Assembly: GCF_902362185.1 (NCBI RefSeq)
Contig: NC_044495.1
Location: 11,614,711 to 11,678,710, forward strand
Direction: 5' to 3'
DNA length: 64,000 bases
DNA from: Chanos chanos
Taxonomy: Eukaryota > Chordata > Actinopteri > Gonorynchiformes > Chanidae
A program made the translations under genes and the position numbers. This document shows positions 44,221 through 57,200 of the stretch, piece by piece. The notes under the pieces were generated by a model that was not told where the DNA came from, searched no databases, and was given only the letters and a program-made list of their open reading frames with translations. Each line of letters starts with the position of its first letter. Position 1 is the stretch's first letter.

Positions 44221-47200
44221 GCTCTCAGAGCGCGCTGATTTCACGACCGGAACCCGACCGCTCCGGACAGGCTCTCCACCCGGGGCGTGGCGAGGATGCG
44301 GCGTGCCCAGCGGGCAGCCTTGGGCTCCCTACAGCTGAAAGAGAAGTAGAAATGAGAGAGGTGCCATCTGCCTCAGAGCTGGTGGTCCTCTGTCTAAGTA
44401 TTAATGGCAGGGCAGGACTCTTAAGGACCGAGGGCTGGTACGAGGGAGGAAACTGCCTCCAAGCTTAACGCATTCTTTTTTTCCATCAGTATTATTCAGC
44501 GACTTTCACTGTGGCTTTGAACACTACGTGATAACTGACAATGAATCCCGGCACTTTTTTATATTGCTGTATACGGTATAGAAGACTAGAAAACATTAAA
44601 AAAAAAAAAAAAAAAAAACTCCTGAAACTGCAGGTTTATCTGTAGTTGGTAAGTATGTAATGATATCAACTGCAGCACTTTTTGATTTTTCTTTTTTTTT
44701 TTTTTTTTAATCTTGGTTTGTAATTGTGAGTGAAAATATCGTGCGCTGAAAATCTGAGTGTATGTTTGTGGGGTTGGAAATATTCAAGACAGCCTTGAAT
44801 GCATGTTAAGGTGGTTAGAGGTTTGGCTACAGTTATCAGATAGTTTGAGAAAAGAGGGCTTTTTTTTTTTTTTTTTTTTTTAAATAGCCAATGGACCTGA
44901 CTCCAGGCGTTCAGTTGGTTGGTAAGAATGGATTCCACTTGCGGTGGTGGAGAAGCGTGTGAAAATTTTGCTCATGTAGATCAAGTGTTAACCCCTGGTG
45001 CTGATATCCATTAGGTGATCCAGTCAGCACTACTCAGTCTAGCACCCAAGTCCGGATACAGCCTCTAAGTGGATTGCGGTTTAAAAAGTAATCATGCAGG
45101 ATGAGGTATTAAATCATGGATCAGGTATTCAATTTTGACAGCTTCACAGAGTGACCTCTCAATGGAAATATTTTCAAAGTGAGGGCGCAACTTTTTTTTT
45201 ATATATATATATATATATATATATTACTTAACTTTTAAGTATTGCATAAAAAATGTTTTATGAAAACGACATCCCTAACGATCACAGTGCCTTTACCACT
45301 CCACATCTAATTCTGTTTGGGATTTTGAGGCAATTTCTGTTTGTTTGGGTTTTTTGTTTTTTTTTTTTTTCCTGGGATGATGGAGCTCAAGTAACCAAAG
45401 AATTTGCTTGGACTTGAATTTTGGATTTCACTAAAGGACGGCACTCAGAGGCATGTCTGTGGTGTCTGGTCTTAAGACCGGTCGAGCGTAAGGCTCTCAC
45501 CAGTTTTAGTAATCTACCAAAGAATCTTCAGTTTCTGAAGTTCACCGAACCTCTTAAACAGTTAAAGACATTTTAGAAACACATTGAAATATGCAGCAAT
45601 TTATTAATATCTACAGAAGAAAGATACTAAAGAAAAATATATATATATTTAACTACGAAACCAACGAATGTTCCACATGAAGTTTTGTCATACACACTAC
45701 ATAATTCTGTTACATAATGCTCTACTTAAGATCCTGTCTGATGTGCTAAATGATTGGGAACTGATTGAGTTTTGGAAGTGCTAAAGCATGGTTTCTGCAT
45801 ACCCTGGACAATACCAGGTTTCGTTTACCTACTTGTATACCTACATTCCACTGTAGCATTGCTGCTTTGGGTTTATCCTTTTTTTCTTTTTTTTTTTGCA
45901 GTCTGACAGATTGCAAAGGCAACCCAAACCCTTCTATTGTCTATTCACTTTCTCCACCATCACATCACACCTATAGTATCTGCTGTTTAAATTAGGCTTT
46001 AGCATTGCTAGGACTTGTTGAAGTGAACGATAACATTTCACTGACTATTCCAGTATGGAATGTACTAGATTGTTCATATTATTTCTCTTGGGTAGAGTCC
46101 CAGATCACCACCATTATAAACAGGGTAATAGATGAATAACACAAAGCCCATAAACCTTGCCTTAAAAAGGATTCTTTTATATTGATCAAAGATTAGCTTG
46201 GTTCACAGAAATGAAAGTGTGACAGACATTATTATGGCTTTTGAAATGTATTTGTGCATTGTTAAGAATGTTAGAAGGTTTTGAACTAAAGAGTTTGATG
46301 AGGATACGGATTGTAATGAATTGTCATTTCTCACTGACATGTTTCTGTGATCATAACATATTCACCTAAACGTTTTGTCTTCAATTTTGTGATATGGTTT
46401 GGTGTATGAAGATGATGCTGGTGTCCTTAATGTATCAAAAAAAAAGGTTGTTGAAGCAGGTTGCTCCTTGGGGAGGAGGGGGGAGGGGGGGTGGGGAGAA
46501 ATACACTTGCCAAAATGGTTTTATTGAAGTAGGTGACTTGGATAGTATCAAGCCTATTTTTGAAGGAATAAGAAGTGTTTTATTTGTTTTTGTTCTGGGA
46601 AATGAAGGACAATCAACATTCAGATGCCAGGTTTGGTGCTTCTTTCTGTTGTTTGTAATATCATATGGTATCATGTACGTAATATTCATCCAATGACCCC
46701 GAGACCTCAATCAGAAACACACCTGCTGCCACTTTGTCAGATTGAATGGAGCTGAAGTTTGTGTTTTGAAAATTGAGAACAGTTGTATGTCTTCAGTTAC
46801 AACAGCTTTGTTAAAACACGGCTTTGTATTATATTGTATCATGTTCTGTACTAGTAGAAAAGGGCGCGTCCTTCCTGGATAGGAGCCGTGGATAGTAACG
46901 GGTTGAGACCACAATCTTCAGTCTTCATGACGATTGTTCTCACAGTCATGAGACATTTTGCCCACTGCTGTGGAGTCTGGTTGTGTTTGTGGAGGAAAGG
47001 TTTGAAAAAGCACAATACCTAAAAATTCTTTATAAGGTCTAACATTCACCATTATTCCCTTGAGCTCGAAACCTTATCTTTCAATGTGATAAATAATAGG
47101 TTTTTTTTTTTTTTTGTTTGCTTGTTTGTTTTGTTTTGTTTCTTGAGAATTTGTGTTCACATATGGTCTTGAATGTTACCCATAAACTCTTACTTGTATA

Positions 47201-47660
47201 TCATTTAAGTGAACCCACTAAGATTGGTTTATACACAGCAGCTTGCTAGATGTGGAATCATTTTAGAATACTGTTTGATAAAACAATGAGATTCAGCTCA
47301 GTTTGAAGAGCAAAGCTTTATTTTTGAACTGGAAAAAAAAAGAGCTAAAACACTTTGAATGAAGAAACTGGATTTTAAAAACCCTTCCCAGAGATACTTT
47401 ATTTTCAAAACAATAATTTAATACAGATACTGGTTACATAATAGCTTGGTCTCATATCTGTTAAGTATATATTATTATTACTTTTTTGGCAGTTCTATTT
47501 TGCTCATGGTCTGATGTATTGTTTCTGTTCTACACTGTACAATCTCAGCTTTAATTCATTGCGGTCATTTGTATGTATAAAATATCAAATGAACAAAACT
47601 TGTATTCCATTGTATACAACTGTATCTAGAAAAATCTTTTCAGTTTAAAATAAAAAAGTC
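44221..47660 (+). other. Probable long ptpn21 3'UTR
   Basis: No gene was recognised after the ptpn21 stop codon. The sequence is AT-rich, with several poly-A and poly-T runs (about 44597-44618, 44861-44881, 47101-47115) and an AT dinucleotide tract at about 45197-45225. A clear AATAAA at 47649-47654 could end a 3.4-kb 3'UTR; shorter forms cannot be excluded. Confidence 0.5.
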
Positions 47661-47746
47661 ATAAAAATAACATTGGAAGCAGATGTAATGTTGATTTAGT
47701 GTGATTGTTTTGTCTCAAAGACCTGCCTTGTCAAAGCACATTTATA

Positions 47747-48090
47747 TTTGGACATCTTAACAAATAACAGATCAATTTAAAATAATTCTGATTGTTGTGG
47801 ATTAAAATTTTGCCCCATAACAAAGCTGCATGGCCTATGAATTTTCTCATTTTTGTGGTGACTTTATCAAGCTCTGCTTTATCAAGCATTTTAATGTAGC
47901 TGCACAAAAAGGATACAAACTTGTTTTTTCCTGTAGAATTTTTATTCTTTTAAAGAATTGCTTTTTGGGGCAAAACAGCAGGAACAACTGTCTTCATAGC
48001 CCATGCAGCTTTGTTATGGGGCAAAATTTTAATCCACAACAATCGGAATTATTATTTTAAATTGATCTGTTATTTGTTAAGATGTCCAAA
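47747..48090. mobile_element. Foldback MITE-like element with long inverted repeats
   Basis: Two arms of about 95 bp (47747-47841 and 47996-48090) are inverted copies of each other. They differ by a 3-base indel and about two substitutions. The outer ends are TTTGGACATC and GATGTCCAAA, each flanked by TA. The centre, about 155 bp, is AT-rich and shows no coding sequence. TA flanks and long inverted repeats suggest a non-autonomous Tc1/mariner-like element, but the ends do not show the usual CAGT start and a 2-bp duplication is weak evidence. The arms would form a strong hairpin in RNA. It sits between the ptpn21 3' end and the akirin2 promoter. Confidence 0.75.
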
Positions 48091-48092
48091 TA

Positions 48093-48761
48093 AGTCGTGA
48101 AAGATATAATAGATTCAAATCAACATATTAAACAACCGTGGTTGTACTGTCTTGTTTCGAGTAAATTCAGAGATTGCATGTCAAAAGTACATTTTCAAAT
48201 TCAACCACTTTTTTCAAACTTAGGGGAATTGCATTGGTACTCCAGTCCAACAGGTGGTGGAAGTGAGCTGTGTTCTCGTAACTGAATGTTATAAAATTTA
48301 ACAGATAAAGACCGACCAATCACTAACCAGATACACTGGAAAAACAGGCGAAGGTAACCACGGAAACAAGCGCAGCAAGCTAGTCTATGATAAACAACGT
48401 ATGTTGACAAACAGGATAGTTGTATATTTTTTGCATTTGTGGCGAAAGTAACATCTACAACGCCGAATGACCCCAGAGGACCGCGATTTTAAGTGGCTCG
48501 AATAATCTGAAGTGATTAAGATCGTTTTGTTTGCTGGCTAACGTATAAATGCACAGAGGCCCAGAGCTCGTTAGCTAGCCAACTGATGTTGGTTTGCTAT
48601 GACTTTGCTAGGTTAGCCAATTCCACCGTTAGCTTTAAAGCTTTGCAGTAGGGCCGGACAGTCTTAGTTAGCTGGCTAAATCTGTCTCTTGCCTTTCACC
48701 TGACTTGAAGCCGAAACCTTATTTAACGGAGATCGAGGTTTAACTTTGTTTTGTCGCTGTC
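48093..48761 (+). promoter_or_regulatory. akirin2 promoter and 5'UTR region
   Basis: Sequence between the foldback element and the akirin2 ATG. The last 250 bp or so become GC-richer and contain repeated GCTAGC/GTTAGC words. No TATA box or clear core element was identified, so the transcription start is not placed. Confidence 0.4.
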
Positions 48762-50223
48762 ATGGCGTGTGGAGCTACTTTGAAAAGGACAATGGATTTC
48801 GACCCCTTGATGAGTCCCACTTCTCCGAAAAGAAGACGATGTGTCCCAGTATCACCATCATCCTCCCAGTCCCCAAGAAAATACCTGCGCAACGAACCAT
48901 CACCTTTCGGGGAAGTTTCATACAGACTAACAACAGGTTGGTAATTAATATAAAGTCTACTCTGACGAGAATGTGTTAAATTTTGACACTTCGGTTGTTA
49001 AACAACTCCTTTTTGGACAATGGCCTATTAGCAAATATGTTTGTCCATTATGAACTAGTCAACATTGCAGTAAAATTGTGAACTTAAGTGTAACGTCGAT
49101 AAACTCTTTTTTTTCCCTCAACGTTATAGCTGAGAATTGAAATGAACGAACTCGTTGCTTATTATTTGCCCGGTATATTTATGGTGGAGTTCTCAATATC
49201 TTTTATCAGATAATTGTAAGCGGACACTCCCTTCCCTGCTCAAGAAGACTGTACGAAACAACCCTTTTATAGGCTGTATCTACCTAAAGAATGTGAATGT
49301 GACTCTGTTTGTCTGGAGACGAAAAATTAACGGTTTGGAATTCTTTTTGGCTTTGCTTTATGCAGATACTAATGAGCATAATTAACCTGTATGCTTTCCC
49401 CCCCGACACAGAGCAAATACTTCATAACATAAAACATGAGCATAAGCGAATGCAGAAAAGGAAGCACCTGGATGGAAGTTTCCAGCACACAGAGACTTGC
49501 TGCTCTCTCGAATCCCAAACCCATGCTTCATATCTGAGTGGACCCACTCCTCAGGGTAGGTTTTTGTTTGATCGTTTGTTTTTTCCGACAATGTTGAAGT
49601 ATTACATTTTGCTACCGAAGATACACGTTTTGCAAAATTAACTTTCTTTTTTAATTGTGTAGGAACGTCTATGGGAGCACTTTCCCCATCCAGAAAAGAC
49701 CAACCTTTGTTCACACTTAGACAAGTTGGAATGATCTGTGAGCGTCTCTTAAAAGAGCGGGAAGACAAAGTTCGAGAGGAATACGAGGAGATGATGACTT
49801 CAAAATTGGCAGGTTTGATCATGTCACATTGCATACGTTCTCTCTTCGTTAATGTCACTGTCATTTCATTTCACACGAGTGATATGTCCTTTGAACATCA
49901 CGCAACAGTACTTCCAACATTTTTTCCCAACTGCAGAACAGTACGATGCCTTTGTGAAGTTCACTCATGATCAGCTAATAAGACGTTTTGAGGAACAGCC
50001 AGCAAGCTGTGAGTTTTCCGTTCAGTATTTTGCCTTGTGAAAATATAACTCAGCTTAGTGTTTTATTTTAAATTCCATGTTCTTTATTAATGCATATCAG
50101 TAGATTAGTGTTTATTCCAGGTAATGAGTCAGTCTAGTCCCAGATATGATTTGGTTCAAGCCTAGTCCAGTTACTTCTGAACTGAAAAAAATGGTCCTTT
50201 GTTCTTTTCAAGATGTTTCCTGA
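48762..50223 (+). CDS. akirin2: Akirin-2, nuclear cofactor and proteasome import adaptor
   Basis: AKIRIN2 bridges transcription factors to chromatin remodellers and, with importin-9, carries proteasomes into the nucleus. Five coding exons join in phase: 48762-48936, 49412-49555, 49663-49812, 49937-50008 and 50213-50223. They give 183 residues (human 203; the missing part is an alanine/serine-rich insert). The start [16 protein letters not shown], the nuclear localisation signal PKRRR (residues 22-26), SYRLTTEQIL, and [18 protein letters not shown] match human closely. The last coding exon has only 11 nt and supplies the terminal YVS, which is reported to dock on the 20S proteasome. A polyA signal lies at 50850-50855. 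The gene converges on orc3. Confidence 0.97.
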
Positions 50224-50855
50224 GGCTCAACGACATCACGGCAGGAGGTGAACTTTCAAGCAACTTACTAAGCTGAATGTCCTTTGGGAAATACCTTGAC
50301 CGACATATTCAGTTTAAAATAAAAATCTGAACTCAAATTCACGCTGGCAGAGGCTACTGCAGGTTGTCAGTGTTTATTGCTGATCCATGGAGAACCCTAG
50401 GTGCTTCCTCATGTATATGTGTTGGACTTTTTTTTTTTTTTAATGTTACTATACTAGTGGCCTACTATTCATCTGCACTGATGAGCCTTTTCTCTCATTT
50501 CTTCTCATTCAGACACTCTGCACTACTAAGCCTCATTTCACAAACTCATGTTTCATGAAAGACACACAAGCTGACAGTTTAGTTTAGTTTTTTGAATATG
50601 GACATCAGTGGGTTTTTTCCCCCCCTTTCTTTTATGGAAAATATAAAACAATGCAGGTTAACGTTTATTATTTCTGGTTAATACGCTTGTGTTCACAGAG
50701 GCTGAAATCTGTTTTGGCACATACCGCAGTTACACATTTCAGACCCAACAGAGGTCATTCACTAGTTGTTTCCCTGAAATTCTTTTGATGTTTTTCCCCC
50801 GCCATGTTCCAGTTGTTTTCCTTATTATGGACATAGTTGGAAACCAAACAATAAA

Positions 50856-51208
50856 GTCTTTTGTCCAAGACCTGTGATTTCACAGTATTACTGCGTTGTT
50901 TTTTTGCTTTTGTTGTCCCAGTGGGCAACACCCTGGCTCTCACACTGTTGCTTGTATCCAATATGACTTCTCTTTGGAGGTATATGATATATCGAAACAC
51001 AGGCTTTTAGGTGATTTTTACCTCTTAAGCATGTGGACATTTTGTAACTTCCCATCCTGTGCAAAAGAGCAATTATCACACGTTACCTATGGCAAGTTTC
51101 ATTCATTAAGTCTTAGAACAGCTAAAAATAGAGATTTTAAAAAGATTAGATCAATGACATACAATGAAAATATAATTTTATTGAAAAATGTGAATAACAG
51201 AGGAAGGT
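50856..51208. other. Short tail-to-tail gap between akirin2 and orc3
   Basis: The akirin2 polyA signal (50850-50855) and the orc3 minus-strand signal AATAAA (plus-strand coordinates 51177-51182) face each other about 320 bp apart. The orc3 signal is only 27 bp beyond its stop codon, so its main 3'UTR looks very short. No other feature was seen. Confidence 0.6.
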
Positions 51209-54200
51209 TTAACAACCTCCCCAGGTAAGTCTTGCCACATGGTCTGTTTTCTGTTTAGTGGATTTGACAAAGCCAAGGAACTCAAGCTCAGACACAGCCT
51301 GAATGAAACGGGCACTGGAATGCAGGTCAAGGCACAATCCTCAGTGTGTGATAGGATTCTCTTTAAAAGAAATCCTTATATAGAACCCTTTAATTCTTTT
51401 CCTCTTATTATCTCAGTGATAGGTCAATGAATATCTACAATACATTTATTACAGAATACTCCTAAATAAACAGGAAGACATGATAGAGAGTACTAGTCCC
51501 ACCCCCCTAAAAAAAAATATTATGCAATTTACACTGAAAGGATACTGTTTGAGCTCATCAACTTTGCCATAGTCAGCAGATTCAGGATCCTTTCCCTCTG
51601 CAGCTGACACCACAGTGGAATATGCCTGGGAAAAAAAATCATTTACAAACTGAAGAATGACAATCTCAAGAAGGGGAAGACAAATAAATAAAAATGAAAA
51701 CAGATCACGGTGGATTTGATTTGATTAGAGTGGATTAAACTGGATGTTCTGAATGACAATCCAATCTTGTAACGTGGATGAAAGATGAAAGGAAAGGGGA
51801 GAACAAAGAGATAAATATAAAGCTGTTCTCTGTCAGTCTTGAAGCATAGACCAGTGGACTTAAAGAAGATGAAGGGTTTTTTTATATATATATTTGAACG
51901 GGTGGATAAAAGATATTTTGGACAGATCAGTAAACCTAGGCACAGATGAACGGCCTGGCTAGATACTTGACTAAATGTAATTCTGGTTAAGTGGCTGTCA
52001 CAGACACCCCCTGACACAATGTGCCTACCTCTAGCCAGTCGTACAGGTTGATCAGTCTCCCACACTCCAGATGGAGCTTGTAAACAATGCAGATATCTGG
52101 AGCAGCACTAGACACTGTGCCCGCATCTGTCTTCAGAGCTTCATTCTGCACACAAAGGTCATGTCTGTCAGGCTGAGGAGTCTCTGCTTGCTCCGTTAGT
52201 TGTCTTCTTGGCCATTGACCAAGATGATGTCAGCCTAAACTCAGTCAAAAACTAAACCACAAATTTTTTTTGGACTTTGAACTTTGTAAACCGTAATGTG
52301 CCACACGGTGTCCAATTTGCAGTGTTTGTATACATATCAATCTCATTGTTACACATGTAATTGCATTATACTCAAGCTGGTACAAAGGCACCCTAAATCT
52401 GATGACCATGACAAGAATCTCAGCGTTTTATCAGTGACTGGCATCACTGATACATGCAAATACGAGAACTTTTTCATTTCATTGTAACCCAAACATAAGT
52501 AATGCTTTCTCAAGTAACTGGTTATTACTCATTTAGCCCCTTCAAAACAACAAAATTTTAAATAACTACTTTAAGAGAAAATGAACTGTTTATGTGCCAC
52601 AGCTAAATAATGTGATGCAAACAGCCACATTAACAGTTATATTAACCTTTGGTAATCTATTGTTTTTGAGAGATTTTACATACAATGCCACTATACTGCG
52701 ACAGCACACTGACCGTTTTGTGAAATTGCCTTGAGGGTCCCATCACGTCTCAACAACGTTTTTAAAAAGGGCAGCAAGATTAATGAAATTACGACGATTT
52801 GCGTGGAAACCCTAGCCTCCAATCTTACCAGAAGCAGTTTTGCTCTTTTTTGAGGGGCGCACAAAAAAAAAAAAAAAAAAGCCAAGGTACCTGGAGGTAG
52901 CGGTAAGGGTGACTGAGGGCAGTCTGGATGGAGTTGCGAGGCGTGGCATTGAGGTGATGGCGCAGGACAGCGGAGGAGCTGAAGTAACTCACCTCATGCA
53001 GGGGCTGCTCATCAGGCAAAGCCAGGTGTGTTCTGGACACAAAAGACATATCCATCACAGCTGATGGCATCTTGACTAAGTGCTTAATCCTTCAGTGACG
53101 ACACATACATTACTTGACCACACTGACAAAAACGATTAAGGTATTGATCAAATAAACGTTTTCCCCTAAGGTAGTGTCCCTATTCTTCTCAGGCCTTTAA
53201 ACTGTCACTCTGGGGTTGTGAAGGTTCAGATAAAAATCAAAAGCACTCGTGTTTATGTTAATGAAAGACTGATCTTGTTTTCAGATCCATGCGATCTCAG
53301 ATCATCATTCAGGGTGATGGCACACTTACCTAACCAGAGAGCTGATAAAGTCAAGCACCTCGTTTCGAAGCACCTCAAAAGGGCTCATTTTCTTAGTCCT
53401 TCTGGATTCTTTCATCTCAAGAAGAGTCTTAAAAGGGAACAAATGGGGATTAAAATCATAATAACCGGGGCAGACATCTTTGAGTATTGGGTTCATATTG
53501 ATATTTAATAGAGTCCATCCATGGTGTTAGCAGGAACTCGATTTATAAATTTAAGGGGGAAAAAAAAAAAATGAAAAAGATGGACTTTAATGCTGAAACT
53601 AATTCCATCTCATTCCCTGAACTGCCCAGATCTTTATGTCAGAGACATGAGACAAAAGCAAAGGAGGGAATCGCTTACTTTCTGAAGGTGGAAAAGATCC
53701 GTTTTTTTCTGGAGACTCTTCTCAGGTGAGGTAAAGTCTTCTGCTGTGTTATCCCCAGCAGAGTGCCCTGACAGAGTGAGAGGGTAAAGTTATAGTGAGT
53801 TCAAACTGACCAAACATTTCCATGTTTCCAACTTCACACAGTACATAATTCATGCAACTTCTCTTGAAGGAAAGACCAATGACGCAAAAATTAATTTTGT
53901 AGCGAGAACAATTTTTGAGAAATGTTTGTAAAGAAAACAATTTTTGACCTCTTGGATCACAATTACAAAGTTTCATCATAAAATCATGTTTGAGCCAAGA
54001 CAAGATCTCCCTCAGGACAAACTATCATAGTGCTTTCACTTTTAAAGGACAAGAACATGTAAGAGACCTATTTTCTTGTAGGACAGACAAGCAACTGCTT
54101 CTATATATGTATTGATTATGATGTTTAAACTTAAAGGTAATGAAAAGACAGGACAAATAATATCATTTTCGTTTCCAGCGCAAGTCACTTTCAGAATCCA

Positions 54201-57200
54201 GTTGTTTATCGTGACTTACTATCGAGTTTCTCAAACTTGCTAATGTACTCTTTCAGCTGCTGTGACGCTCTCTTCATTTTCTTTGCCTTGCATTGTTCCA
54301 GTACATCAGTGCACTTCTGCAAAGCGGCAACAAGCTCATCTTTCGCCAGCATCCTAAAAGATTGAGATGAAGTTACCACGCAGACTCATCCACTTCTTTT
54401 TGGTCCTTCCATAACACGGTACATTTGGAAGGATCAGATACTGCAGGTGTGTTCTCATTACCTTTTCAATTTTATTTTCAGATGCAAGGATTAGATTATG
54501 TTTTACCTGAGGAGCTGCATCGCAGACCCATATTCACTACTCTCCCACACATTCTTCTCCAAACAAGACACGTACAGCTCCCTGATCTAATTTAGAAAAA
54601 AAAAAGAAATGTCTGGGCACTGAGCAATGCCTCTCTCTTCATAAATAATGTCATTCAAATGTAATTACCTATATATACACATACAATCACAATGTCAGCC
54701 TAATCTGTTCCACAAAAACGGATCAAAACTGTTGCCTTGTCTTGTCCTTCTTGAATAAGACTGGATTTTACCTGCTTCCCCAGAGGGTACTTTGGCAGAG
54801 CAGATGTGAGGGAGTGAAGACACCTGAGGACAGGATAGTAGTTCTTGTGGTATTTCCGAAGGTTTTTCAATAGTTTCTCACATGTTTCCTGAAAAGAGTT
54901 TTTAAGCATACTCAGGTCAGTGCTAATTAAGGCCCTCTAGGACCACGAAACCCTTACTTAAAGTGCTAAGTCAAATCTGGGCCAAATCAAAAATTTTGAC
55001 GGCGGTGAACTTAATGAATAACACTGAAATCACAATATTCTCTATCCAATTCTGTCATTTCCTGTCATGAAACATGGCTCAGACGTTAAATTTCATAACA
55101 GCAGCACAGTGTGCTCAATACAGCTCATTTAAACACAGACTAGTCGGCATTTACAAAGCTTTCCTATACGTTTTAACTGTCCGAGAGAAACACACAGACC
55201 GTAAATCTGTACCATGAATATTAACAGCACTTTTATTTGCAATTCAAAAAAGGTAACTCCCTCTTTGAACTGTCTGAATAAACAGTCTCTCCATTATAAC
55301 TTTGTTTTTCTGTGTATTATTATTAATAGGTGCAGTTCAATAGGTGCTAACAGAGGATTAAGAGCCTAAAAAGGTAAGCAGTCAGGCAAAAAGAGTAAAC
55401 TGAAGAACACTCTCATTTTCACAACCCAACAGCAGTGCTCCATTGAGTTCATTTCAAGGATGCTTTACTGGTGAAATAATCTCAGTAATCTGCATTGTGG
55501 AGGTTATGAATCACAGAATTAATAATAGTTAATAATAAATCTACCTTCACACGCTCATCACTAGTCAGCAGCTCCACCTGTTCCTGCGGTTCCTGACTCT
55601 CCACATATCTACAATGACAAAGGAAAAAAAACAAACAAAAAAAAAAACACTGATCAGCATTTTACCTGCATTTTTTTTTTTAAAGTAGTAAATGGCTTGT
55701 TGCAGCCCATAAGTACAGAGTACAGCTTATTTCAAATGTCATTTACATTTAACACCACAGCTCAAAAGAATCAAATGCTGAAGGGCAAACAAGTCACATA
55801 AACACAAGTGAACAAGTCACAACAGTTGTTACACTCAGAAAAAAACAGCACTGCCCCACCAGTCCAACTATCATAATGACTTAAACAGCAGCAGTCCTAT
55901 TCCGCTACATCCACCAAGTCCTGGAATAAACGCCTGCGTGTTTTACCTCATGAAGGACGGTAGTTGCCGGATCCTCTCCACATCCTGGTGACTAAGTGTC
56001 TGGGCACTGAGCAATGCCTCTTTCTTCTCACAGCACAGCACGCTCAAAGCCTGGGAGTGGAAATGTTCCAACAGCGCCAGCTGGAAAAGGCCGAGAAACA
56101 CACAGACAAAACTAGAGACCTAAACAATACAACAGAAAGACCTAAAACCTACACAAATAGCAACACAGAGAATTCCAAACGGTCATATTAACAAATAAAT
56201 ACGCTGTTATAAATGTCTCAAAATACTTTAAAGATCAGGTTTACAAGATTACATCCGAGTGATTGTTCTTGGTTTATGTTAATACTCACCTGTAGTCCTT
56301 TGATAAAGTTGCGCACAGAGAAGTCATGGTACAGGAAGATACTGACCAGCACCTGCAGTACCTTCCCACTCAGTTTAAAGGGGAAATGATGAGTCAAAAG
56401 CAGCTATATGGTGAGAAAAATGGAAGAGACCAAACTATATCAGTACTATTAAATTCTTAATTTTCTTACAACACATATGAAGACATCCCAAGGGCAGACA
56501 ACATTCAGGAATTACATTAGGTGTTCCATTCAGCAGCCTGTTTTTTTTTTTTTTTCTTTTTAAACATATGGGTCACAAAGAATTCTGCTGATAACACATT
56601 GTAAATATGTGAGCCCTGGAGGCTTTCACCTTGTCAATGACTGTGGCCAGGTGCTGAGTGCAGGACAGGGACTGAAAGAGCTGGATGCACAGGAGGGAGG
56701 AGACAGAGTGAGGCAGCATGTTCTGAATGGTGCTGGGAGAGGTGGCGATGCCAAAGATGAACATCAGAGGAAGTTCCTGAGTATACCGGCTATGGAGAGA
56801 GTAATACATGAATCAGCTTCAGGTTACTTTCCCCACGTCCGTATTCTTAGCAAGAAGGTGCACTAGCTGATTTGGTTGTGGCAACCAGATGCAATTAATG
56901 CGTTTGTCTTTTCCACGCCCTCTGAAATGGCGGGAAAATGATATGAATTAGCTCACGTACTGTAGGTTTCAATGCAAACCTCTGTACCAGAGACTGAAAA
57001 ATCATTTAGTTGTTCTCATCATTAACGTTGTTTCATATATCTGGTTACTTCCGCTGGCTTGACAGGACACAGTGCGTTTCAGAAAAATGCACTGATGGTG
57101 TTCACAACCCATCTCTGAATGCAAAGAGAGGACTAAAGGCTCAAACAAAAACAAGCAGTACCTCTTATTTTCACAGGTATCATTGAAAAATGTTTATCGT

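Noticed and set aside
49382-49864. 160-codon minus-strand open frame opposite akirin2
   Set aside because: It spans akirin2 introns and exons on the antisense strand and matches no family.
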